Shown here piece by piece: positions 24,621-32,166 of a stretch of DNA of 39,534 nucleotides. This stretch comes from CAZGLR01 sp964526635 (GTDB lineage Bacteria > Zixibacteria > MSB-5A5 > GN15 > JAAZOE01), in the NCBI GenBank assembly GCA_964526635.1, contig CAZGLR010000015.1, positions 1 through 39,534 of the forward strand. The letters are read 5' to 3'. Each line of letters opens with the position of its first letter. Within the stretch, counting starts at the first letter, position 1. Under the pieces are notes generated by a model. That model ran no database searches. It saw only the letters and a program-made list of their open reading frames with translations, and was not told the DNA's origin. The translations under genes were made by a program, and so were the position numbers.

Positions 24621-27600
24621 TCACTTATGGAAATAGAAATTGTCGACGAAGATATTGCCATACGTGCCGGAAAGAATTAACTGAGCGAAATGTTCCCGGC
24701 CGGTCAAGTTGACAAAATCGTCCAACGGAATATCCAGACTTACCCAGGTGCCAGTGCTCATTGTACTCTGAGTATATGTCAACTCATGTTCGGTATCGTC
24801 ACCGCCGCCATCCCAGATACCATTGGCGCCGTAATCGACCAGTTTGATCTTGAACTCGGAAGTCACATCGGTCGCATCAGGAGTCCAGATATCGATATGA
24901 ACGTGAGTCATTCCACTGATATCCTGAGTACCTGAAGTGTATTCCGCAATCGAAAAGACCAGACTGGTGTAATGTATCATCGTGTCCGATCCAAGGACGA
25001 ATTCCGACAAAGTGACATCGTCCCACGGTGATGACCAGGTGTCAAAATCAACGCCGGTATAGGCATCACTGAAAACGGAAAAGACATCAGCAGGTGCATG
25101 GCTCGGAGTCGGAGCCGACGTAGTCGGTTCCGTCGGCGTATTGGCATCGTAGAAGTAGATATTGTCTACAAAGACGGTATTCGGGTCGCCCGAGATGATC
25201 ATCTGTGCCAGATGCGCCTGTGTCGTCAGACCGACGAAGTTGGACAACGGAACATCGATGCTGACCCAGCTGCCGGTATTCATAGTGGTTTCGTTGAAGG
25301 TCAACTCATGCTCGGTGTCGTCACCACCCTGATAAGCACCATCAGCACCAAAGTCAACCAGCTTGACTTTAAACGCGGCCGGCGCGGTCGTCGGATCCGG
25401 TGTCCAGACATCCATGTGGAAATGGGTCATTCCGGTAGCGTCAACTGTCGTTGTCGTGAATTCAATACCGGCGAAAACCAGGTTTGTGTATTGCTTCAGG
25501 TTGTCAGATCCAATAGTGAAGTCAGCGACATCGGCTTGATCCCAGCCGGCTGACCAGGTATCGATGGTTGCACTGGTGTAGGCATCGCTGTAGAGCGAAA
25601 CTACATCGCCGGGATCCGGAGTCGGAGTGGGAGCAGATGATTGCGGCTCGGTCGGAGGGGGTGAATAGAAATAGATATTGTCGACGAAGATAGTCCCCAA
25701 ATCACCGGAGATGATCAATTGCGCCAAATTGGCCCGAGTGGTCAAACCGGTTAAATCTGACAGTGGCACATCGATACTGACCCAGCTGCCGGTGTTCATG
25801 GTGTTTTCATCGAATGTCAGCTCATGCTCGACATCATCAGTACCGCCGGAAACACCATCGGCACCGAAGTCGACGAGCTTGACTTTAAACACCGCGGGGG
25901 CATCGGTCGGGATTGGTGTCCAGACATCCATGTGGAAGTACTCCATGGACGTGGCATCAATCTGATCATTGATAAATTCGACTCCGGCGAAAATCAGATT
26001 GGTGTATTTCTTCATATTGTCCGAACCGATCACGAAATCGGAAACATCGGCCTGATCCCATGGCGCTGACCAGGTATCAACGGAAACGCTGGTATAAGCA
26101 TCGCTGTAGAGCGAGACCACATAGGCCGGATCCGGAGTCGGGGTCGGGGCTGCAACCAGCGGTTCAGACGGTACGCCGGAATCATAGAAGTACAGGTTGT
26201 CAATATATACCGTGCCAAAGTCACCAGACAAGATCATCTGGGCGATACTGGTGGTATTGGTCAGTCCCGTAAAACTGGCCAGCGGAACATCAATGCTGAC
26301 CCATGTTTGGGACGCCATCGTGGCATCGGTGAACGTGAGTTCATGTTCGGAATCATCGCCGCCGCCGTCGAAGACACCATTGGGACCGAAGTCGACCAGT
26401 TTGATCTTAAAGACCTTGCCGGCAACATCTTCGGGAGTCCAGACATCTACCCGGAAGTGAGTCATGGCCGATGCATCGACTACAGGATTGAACTCAATAC
26501 CGGCAAAGACAAGGTTGAAATACTTCTGCGTGGTATCAGTTCCAATCACGAACTCTTCCTGACCGGTGTTATCCCAGACGGTTGACCAGGTGACACTTGT
26601 TACATTGGTATAGACACTGGTATAAATGGATACAACGTCACCGGGATCCTGTGATGGAGTCGGCGCCGGATTAGTCGGTACAGCTTCAGCTCCACTGACA
26701 TTCACGGTAATCGAGCCGGTCGCGGCGATTCCGCCCAGTTCAGCAGTCAGCGTTGCCGAGCCCTGGCCTTCGGCCCTAATGACGCCATCGACACCGACAG
26801 ATACAACTGACGGATCAGACGAGATAAAGGTGAAATATCCAGGCATCGCGTTAATCGTAATGTCGGAACCGTCGACCTCAAAGGTGACCGTAGCATTCGC
26901 CAAGGCAATAACGTCACCGGAGTCGGCTTCGATCGTCGTCGGCGTCAGCGCCGGTCGCGGATTGATAATAGTGGTCAGACTTTCATAGACAATTTCGTCA
27001 ATCCAGATATCATAGCCCAGGCCCCCTTCGGGACCTTCGGCAAAGAAAAACAGTCCTCGCTCGGCATCCAGTTTTTCAGCCAGCGGAATGGGGATGATAT
27101 ACTTCTGCCAGGCCGTGGTAAGCGTTAAACCGTTTACTTCAGCCGTATACAGCGACGTTCCGGTATTATCATTACCAAGACCGGCAACATCGAGAGTTGC
27201 TTCTTTACTGGCTTTGGCCCAAAAGGTCACGGCATTGTAACCGGTCAGGTCACATTCGACCGAATCGGTGAAAGCCCCGCCGGAATAGCTTCCCGAGGGA
27301 TCCCCGACATCCGGAATCGTAATGACCAATCCCTGGGTACCGGCATACAACGAGTCGGCAGAGATTTGTACGGCATCCAGTTTGGAGCCGGCAAACGCCT
27401 CATAGGTTACCCCGTCGCCGTATTCATCATCAAAGACCACGACGTCAGTAGCCAGGCAGATCGGGGCCGGGCCACCCTTGAAGACGTAGTTGATAATGTA
27501 GACACCATCACCGACATTCAACGCGCCATCGGCGTTCGCGTCGCCTTCATCCAGGCACGGCGGTGCCGCGCCGCCTTTGAAAACATAGTTGATGAGATAG

Positions 27601-27746
27601 ACGCCATCACCAACATTCACGCTGCCATCGTCATTTGCATCACCGGGGACATCACAGCATGATCCTGCAAAGGCAGCATTCTGCCAGAGGAAGATGCTTC
27701 CAAGCAAAAGTACGCACAGCGTCAGGATGTGTTGCGTGTGTTTCAT
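24621..27746 (-). CDS. Non-catalytic secreted glucan-binding-type protein: dockerin pair, CBM-like, Ig-like, four modules
   Basis: The 1041-aa protein has no recognisable catalytic domain. Signal peptide 1-27; two dockerin-type repeats at the N-terminus (about 30-100, GDANDDGSVNVGDGV and GDANADGALNVGDGV); a CBM11-like jelly-roll (about 103-255, with NAVTFWAKAS and GLGNDNTGTSLYTAEV); a BIG2 domain (about 258-345); then four copies of the ISLYSDAYT / HFHMDVWTPD / VDNIYFY module. The start is the ATG at 27744-27746 with AGAGG upstream, one codon after an in-frame GTG. Probable role: a surface glycan-binding or scaffold protein, comparable in job but not in sequence to SusE/SusF-type proteins. 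This is inference. Confidence 0.85.
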   Translation of the reverse strand: MKHTQHILTLCVLLLGSIFLWQNAAFAGSCCDVPGDANDDGSVNVGDGVYLINYVFKGGAAPPCLDEGDANADGALNVGDGVYIINYVFKGGPAPICLATDVVVFDDEYGDGVTYEAFAGSKLDAVQISADSLYAGTQGLVITIPDVGDPSGSYSGGAFTDSVECDLTGYNAVTFWAKASKEATLDVAGLGNDNTGTSLYTAEVNGLTLTTAWQKYIIPIPLAEKLDAERGLFFFAEGPEGGLGYDIWIDEIVYESLTTIINPRPALTPTTIEADSGDVIALANATVTFEVDGSDITINAMPGYFTFISSDPSVVSVGVDGVIRAEGQGSATLTAELGGIAATGSITVNVSGAEAVPTNPAPTPSQDPGDVVSIYTSVYTNVTSVTWSTVWDNTGQEEFVIGTDTTQKYFNLVFAGIEFNPVVDASAMTHFRVDVWTPEDVAGKVFKIKLVDFGPNGVFDGGGDDSEHELTFTDATMASQTWVSIDVPLASFTGLTNTTSIAQMILSGDFGTVYIDNLYFYDSGVPSEPLVAAPTPTPDPAYVVSLYSDAYTSVSVDTWSAPWDQADVSDFVIGSDNMKKYTNLIFAGVEFINDQIDATSMEYFHMDVWTPIPTDAPAVFKVKLVDFGADGVSGGTDDVEHELTFDENTMNTGSWVSIDVPLSDLTGLTTRANLAQLIISGDLGTIFVDNIYFYSPPPTEPQSSAPTPTPDPGDVVSLYSDAYTSATIDTWSAGWDQADVADFTIGSDNLKQYTNLVFAGIEFTTTTVDATGMTHFHMDVWTPDPTTAPAAFKVKLVDFGADGAYQGGDDTEHELTFNETTMNTGSWVSIDVPLSNFVGLTTQAHLAQMIISGDPNTVFVDNIYFYDANTPTEPTTSAPTPSHAPADVFSVFSDAYTGVDFDTWSSPWDDVTLSEFVLGSDTMIHYTSLVFSIAEYTSGTQDISGMTHVHIDIWTPDATDVTSEFKIKLVDYGANGIWDGGGDDTEHELTYTQSTMSTGTWVSLDIPLDDFVNLTGREHFAQLILSGTYGNIFVDNFYFHK
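24624..26670 (-). repeat. Four tandem modules
   Basis: Four in-frame ~500-base copies, each starting after a Pro/Thr/Ala linker (APTPTPDP) and ending VDN(I/L)YFY. Copies 2 and 3 look most alike; copy 1 and copy 4 are more diverged. Confidence 0.85.
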
Positions 27747-27910
27747 CACATTCCTCTCTTTCGCACTATTTCACAAACTGCCGTTAATGCTTTACATGAT
27801 GTCTTTCTGACCGGACAAAACGCCGGCCGGCGTGCCCGTGGTATGGCGGCAGTGCGAGTAATAGGCCAGTAGTTGATTCATGTAGTATCAGTACTTTCTG
27901 TTGTTTCTCT

Positions 27911-30361
27911 TCATCGATGGAAGTAAACATTGTCGATATACACCGTGTTGGGATCGCCCGAGATTATCAACTGGGCCAGATGTCCCCTGGTCGTGAGCCC
28001 GGTGAAGTCGCTTAGCGGAATCTCGATACTTACCCAGCTGCCGGTGTTCATGGTGTTTTCATCGAGGGTAATTTCATGTTCAACATCATCTCCGCCCTGC
28101 CAGACACCATTGGCGCCATAATCAACCAGCTTTATCCGGAAAATAGCCGGCGCATTGGTGGGATCAGGGGTCCAGAGATCCATATGGAAATGCGTCATGG
28201 CCGAAGCATCAACAGTCGTTGAGCCGAACTCGATACCGGCGAACAGGAGACCCGTGTACTGCTTGACCGTATCCGCTCCAATTGCGTAATCCTGGACATT
28301 TGCGGTATCCCAGACCGCCGACCAGGTATCGACAGGAACATTGGTGTAGGCCTGGCTGAACAGCGAGATGACATCAGCGGCATCGACTGCAGGAACCGGC
28401 GCCGGATCAGGCGGCGCCAGGGGGATACCCGAGTCGTAGAAATAGACATTGTCAATAAAGACTGTATTGGGCGTACCGGATATGATCAACTGCGCCAGGT
28501 GTCCCCGCGTGGTTAAATTGGTGAATTCAGCCAGAGAAACATCGATCGTCACCCAGATACCGGTTGCCATGGTCGTTTGATTGAAAACGAGTTCATGCTC
28601 GACATCATCGCCGCTGCCGGCGTCATAGACACCATTGGCCCCGAAATCGACCAGCTTGACCTTGAATACCGATGGAGATCCGGTCGGATCAGGCGTCCAT
28701 ACGTTCATGTAGAAATGGGTCATTGCAGACGCATCAATCGTGTTTGATCTGAATTCGATACCCGCGGACAGAAGATTCGTGTACTTCTTGATAGTGTCCG
28801 ACCCGATCACGAAATCGGAGACATCGGCAAAATCCCAGACAGCCGACCAGGTATCGACCGTAACATCAGTGTAAGCGTCGCTGAAAAGAGATATCACCGA
28901 ACCCGGATCCTCGCTCGGTGTCGGAGCGGGGGATGACGGCTCGGTCTGCAGTCCGGCGTCGTAGAAGTAGATATTGTCTACGTAGACAGTAGACAGGTCG
29001 CCGGAGATAATTATCTGGGCCAGATGGCCTTTGGTCAACAGGCCGGTAAAGGCACTCATTGGCACGTCGATCGATACCCAGGCACCGGTAGCAAGCGGCG
29101 GGGATGAATTCGCGTTGATGACCAATTCATGCTCGACATCGTCACCGCCTTCGAAAACGCCATTGGCACCAAAATCAACGAGTTTTATCTTAAATGTGGC
29201 GGGAAGCGTTGTTGCATTGGGTGTCCAGATATCCATATGGAACCGGGTCATACCGGTGGCATCAACTGTGGGAGTAGTGAATTCAATGCCGGCGAACGAC
29301 AGGTTTACGTACTTTTTGACATCATCTGTCCCTATCGTTACGTCGCTGACATCAGCGTTGTCCCAATCGGCCGACCAGGTGGTTACCGGTACATCGGTAT
29401 AGGCATTGCTGAAAAGCGAGATGACGTCGGCGGCAGGTGCCGTCGGTTCCGGGGCGGGTGTATCANNNNNNNNNNTATCAGGTGTCGCCGCGGGGCCGGT
29501 CACGGTGATGGTGATGGTACCGGATGCCGGTGTCGTACCCAGAGCCGCCGTTAACGTAGCGGTACCCAAGCCTATGGCCCGAATAACATTGTTTTCGTCA
29601 ACCGTGACGACTGTATCTTCAGAGGAGAAAAACGTGAAATAACCCGGCATTGCCGAGACAGAGACGGGACTGCCATCTATAGTAAACGTTACTGTGCCAT
29701 TTCCAACAGTAATAGTATCACCGACCTCGACAGTAACTGCCTGCGTGGGAATCGACGGTTGCGGCGGACCTATAGTGCTGAGATTTTCAAATCTGATTTC
29801 GTCAAACCAGAGATCATAGCCGTTGCCGTTTTCCGGCCCCTCCGCAAAATAAAAGAGGCCCTGCTCGGAGGTTAGTTTTTCGGCAAGAGGAATCGGGATG
29901 ATATACTGCTGCCAGTCAGTCGTCAGTGCAAGATTGCTTATTTCGGCCGTGAATCGAGACGTCCCGGTGTTATCATTACCGAGGCCCGCGACATCGAGCG
30001 TGGCCGACGTACTTGCTTTTGCCCAGAAAGTCACAGCATTAAAGGCCGTCAGGTTGCGGGCGATGTTGGCGGTAAATGCCCCGCCGGCATAACTTCCCGA
30101 AGGATCACCGACATCAGGTACCGTTACGACCAACGCCTGAGAACTATTGTAACCCGGTGAACCAATATTGAGTGCATCGAGTTTGGATCCCGCAAATGCT
30201 TGAAAAATAACACTGCTTCCAAATTGGTCAGTGTAAACATTCCCGAGTGATGGCGCCGAAGCCGGTTCCACGACTCTGCCATCCAGGCTGCAGGCAACCA
30301 ATCCGACAATTATTATCAGCGAAAGGATACCCAAACGATGAATCTTGCTTCCGGTAGACAA
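27911..30361 (-). CDS. Non-catalytic lipoprotein with CBM-like, Ig-like and three modules
   Basis: First gene of the leftward operator-controlled operon, predicted 816 aa. I chose the TTG at 30359-30361, since AAGGAG lies seven bases upstream and a normal lipoprotein signal follows (lipobox LVAC, C24). The frame is open back to a TTG at 30400, but that lies within the leader. After the signal come the CBM11-like domain (GLGNDNTGTSRFTAEI), a BIG2 domain and three copies of the ~165-residue module. It lacks dockerins and any catalytic domain. A 10-N assembly gap falls in the linker before module 1. Probable outer-membrane glucan-binding lipoprotein; function is inferred from architecture and operon. 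Confidence 0.83.
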   Translation of the reverse strand: MSTGSKIHRLGILSLIIIVGLVACSLDGRVVEPASAPSLGNVYTDQFGSSVIFQAFAGSKLDALNIGSPGYNSSQALVVTVPDVGDPSGSYAGGAFTANIARNLTAFNAVTFWAKASTSATLDVAGLGNDNTGTSRFTAEISNLALTTDWQQYIIPIPLAEKLTSEQGLFYFAEGPENGNGYDLWFDEIRFENLSTIGPPQPSIPTQAVTVEVGDTITVGNGTVTFTIDGSPVSVSAMPGYFTFFSSEDTVVTVDENNVIRAIGLGTATLTAALGTTPASGTITITVTGPAATPDXXXXDTPAPEPTAPAADVISLFSNAYTDVPVTTWSADWDNADVSDVTIGTDDVKKYVNLSFAGIEFTTPTVDATGMTRFHMDIWTPNATTLPATFKIKLVDFGANGVFEGGDDVEHELVINANSSPPLATGAWVSIDVPMSAFTGLLTKGHLAQIIISGDLSTVYVDNIYFYDAGLQTEPSSPAPTPSEDPGSVISLFSDAYTDVTVDTWSAVWDFADVSDFVIGSDTIKKYTNLLSAGIEFRSNTIDASAMTHFYMNVWTPDPTGSPSVFKVKLVDFGANGVYDAGSGDDVEHELVFNQTTMATGIWVTIDVSLAEFTNLTTRGHLAQLIISGTPNTVFIDNVYFYDSGIPLAPPDPAPVPAVDAADVISLFSQAYTNVPVDTWSAVWDTANVQDYAIGADTVKQYTGLLFAGIEFGSTTVDASAMTHFHMDLWTPDPTNAPAIFRIKLVDYGANGVWQGGDDVEHEITLDENTMNTGSWVSIEIPLSDFTGLTTRGHLAQLIISGDPNTVYIDNVYFHR
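27914..29455 (-). repeat. Three tandem modules
   Basis: Three in-frame ~500-base copies with ISLFS(D/N/Q)AYT(D/N)V, W(S/T)..WD.A(D/N)V and VDN(I/V)YF. Together with the units downstream the locus has nine copies. Confidence 0.85.
29466..29475. other. Assembly gap of 10 N
   Basis: Ten Ns flanked on both sides by TATCA. If the two TATCA copies are one overlap, 15 bases are removed, the frame is kept and the linker reads GPAATPDTPAPEPTAP. The gap may therefore contain no missing sequence. Confidence 0.95.
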
Positions 30362-30393
30362 CGACTCTCTCCTTGATAAGCTCACATCATAAC

Positions 30394-30403
30394 CGAACAA
30401 AGT
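30394..30403 (-). promoter_or_regulatory. Operator half-site in the leader
   Basis: ACTTTGTTCG on the minus strand, identical to one arm of the operator at 30431-30455, 52 bases downstream of that arm (about five DNA turns). The second arm is not recognisable. Confidence 0.4.
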
Positions 30404-30430
30404 ACCAGCCAGAGCAGTTTCTCGGCAAAC

Positions 30431-30455
30431 ACTTTGTTCGTATTACGAACAAAGT
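30431..30455. promoter_or_regulatory. Candidate ROK-repressor operator, copy 2
   Basis: Perfect inverted repeat ACTTTGTTCG-N5-CGAACAAAGT, 25 bases, overlapping the -10 box of the leftward operon that contains the ROK gene. It matches copy 1 at 12550-12574 in both outer arms. Confidence 0.8.
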
Positions 30456-30479
30456 ATAGAATTTCACATGTTTTGTCAA
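30451..30479 (-). promoter_or_regulatory. Promoter of the leftward glucan operon
   Basis: TTGACA (30479-30474), 17-base spacer, TACTTT (30456-30451) on the minus strand. Both hexamers and the spacing are the same as in the promoter at 12526-12554. A TATACT reading of the -10 would leave only a 15-base spacer. Confidence 0.8.
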
Positions 30480-30887
30480 CTGATAAATGTTAAAAAAACC
30501 AAATAATTTCAAAATAAAACAGAAACTCCGCAGGGCTTCTACGTATGGGAACAAAACTATAACAAGAATTATAACAACATATTAGATGAATATATGGTCC
30601 CAAAATGAAGAAAATTGGTCAAACACAGCACTACAAACCTAAACGATTGCTATGTTTGTTCGTTTATCAAACATTGACCCGGTAGTTTGTTGGCTAAAAA
30701 ACTATTGTGTATTTCTTATTGATTATGGCAATCCCCGATATCGGGAGATTTGTTGAAGAGACCAACCCATATCAGGCCTTGTAATCTGCTTCCCGATAAA
30801 CCTGCGCCCCATTAACGGATTGTTAGACGATATTTCGCCAGATCGCCTGGCGGCATCCACTAAAGCCCCCGCCGTTATAATGTATAT
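30480..30887. other. AT-rich non-coding region upstream of the leftward operon
   Basis: About 400 bases without a gene, downstream of the GH17 stop. It is clearly richer in A and T than its neighbours between 30480 and 30640. It contains a weak operator-like site (30653-30677) and a perfect CCCGATATCGGG palindrome near 30738. I see no convincing terminator for GH17. Confidence 0.7.
30653..30677. promoter_or_regulatory. Weak operator-like site
   Basis: TTTGTTCG-N5-CAAACA aligns with the operator TTTGTTCG-N5-CGAACA with one mismatch in this core; the outer positions do not match. It is also an imperfectly related palindrome ATGTTTG-N9-CAAACAT (30652-30674). Possibly an auxiliary site. Confidence 0.3.
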
Positions 30888-32012
30888 TTACTCCTGATCC
30901 TTTTCCAGGTATTCCAAATAGGTTCTAAATGATTTCTTGGGACTACGGTCTTCGTTGAAGACGCCCCAGTTCTTTTCCACATCTTCAGGAGGAGAATTTT
31001 CGCCGCCGCCCTTCCATGGCTCATCAAATGCCTCAAAAAGAAAGCTGACAATCTTATGGGTCTCGATCCATTGCTTATTCCGAATCAAAAACTCCGCCTG
31101 GGCGTTAAGACCGACCTCACCCTTAATTAGTGAGCCCTGTTCACCATCTCCGGTTTGGCCGGCATCGTAGGCGGTCGCCCATCCGGTCTCGCCAATGACA
31201 ATCATTCGATCAGGATGAACCTGCTGAACTCGCTGATAAACCGTGTCCAGCCATTCAGTTGACTGCTCCAGTTGTTTTCCATTCCACAACGGGTGTATAT
31301 GCGTAAAAACGAAGTCGATTTCCCGGGCAATCTCTCTGCTTTCCAGCTTGTCCCAGTAAAGATAATCATCGGCGGTCGTCACCGGTATCGAGACGCTTTT
31401 TCGAAGGGCACGGATATAACGAATCACGTTTTCCGGTTTCATGCGATGCCCCGACCAGAATACCTGGGTTTCATTTCCGGCGCTCAGCGCATTTACTATA
31501 TTGGGATACTCGTTTGCCAATTCTATCCCGGTAAGAACCTGAGTAATGTTACCCGCCTTTTTCTCAGCGTCATTCTCTTCTGGTTCCAGCCATACGCCCA
31601 GAACGGCCTTAATCGGTAATTCGTATTCGTCAATAATGCGGATTATGCGACGGGTATCCTCATCGGCGCCATACAGCCTGATCAGGTGCCAGTGTTTTGC
31701 GATTATTTGCAAGTCTTCCAGCAGTTCATCGTCGCTCGGGCCTGTTTGCCCCGGAGCCTGACCGGATCGATAGCAGCCATAGGCGACAGCATCGCCGATC
31801 CATTTCTCATTCCAGTAGGGATCGTAGTCGCGAACCACAAACGGCTCTTCCCGTGGCTGCAGGCGGCCGGCTTCAAGCTCGGCTTTCAGCGCCGCTATCG
31901 ATACTCCCGGGCTGTTTCCGGTAGCATTCGATTCTTTTTTATTTCCGCTGCATGATACCATAGCTATTATTATGGTGATGAGGCCAACCAGCATTCGAAA
32001 TGATATTTTCAA
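30888..32012 (-). CDS. GH17 beta-1,3-glucanase, lipoprotein
   Basis: The 374-aa protein has a lipoprotein signal (AMVSC, C21) and a GH17 TIM barrel. The acid/base is E181 in LSAGNETQVFW and the nucleophile E275 in MIVIGETGWAT, both standard GH17 signatures. It probably trims beta-1,3-glucan chains or oligosaccharides at a membrane surface. The start is TTG (32010-32012) with AAAGGAAAG upstream. It has its own promoter at 32052-32080 and follows the phosphorylase gene on the same strand. No ROK-type operator is visible in front of it. Confidence 0.9.
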   Translation of the reverse strand: MKISFRMLVGLITIIIAMVSCSGNKKESNATGNSPGVSIAALKAELEAGRLQPREEPFVVRDYDPYWNEKWIGDAVAYGCYRSGQAPGQTGPSDDELLEDLQIIAKHWHLIRLYGADEDTRRIIRIIDEYELPIKAVLGVWLEPEENDAEKKAGNITQVLTGIELANEYPNIVNALSAGNETQVFWSGHRMKPENVIRYIRALRKSVSIPVTTADDYLYWDKLESREIAREIDFVFTHIHPLWNGKQLEQSTEWLDTVYQRVQQVHPDRMIVIGETGWATAYDAGQTGDGEQGSLIKGEVGLNAQAEFLIRNKQWIETHKIVSFLFEAFDEPWKGGGENSPPEDVEKNWGVFNEDRSPKKSFRTYLEYLEKDQE

Positions 32013-32051
32013 TCTTCTTTCCTTTCCGGCTCTTCAGAAAACACTGGGGAA

Positions 32052-32080
32052 AATATAAGCCGGAAAGCAACGAAGGTCAA
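32052..32080 (-). promoter_or_regulatory. Promoter of the GH17 gene
   Basis: TTGACC (32080-32075), 17-base spacer, TATATT (32057-32052) on the minus strand. No operator palindrome overlaps it. Confidence 0.6.
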
Positions 32081-32166
32081 AACTTTCTCAGCGACCGATG
32101 CGGTATAACCCTCGCGCCATTTACGGAAGATTCCTGCTGGTACCAGCCTGTTTTTAAATCTCCAAT

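Noticed and set aside
19584..30092. Plus-strand open frames opposite the GH16 and module genes
   Set aside because: They mirror the repeated modules in the antisense frame (same antisense strings recur with each module), so they are shadows, not genes.
30732..30752. CCCGATATCGGG palindrome as a GH17 terminator
   Set aside because: No T-run follows on the minus strand and the stem is short with no loop; it may be chance or a protein site.
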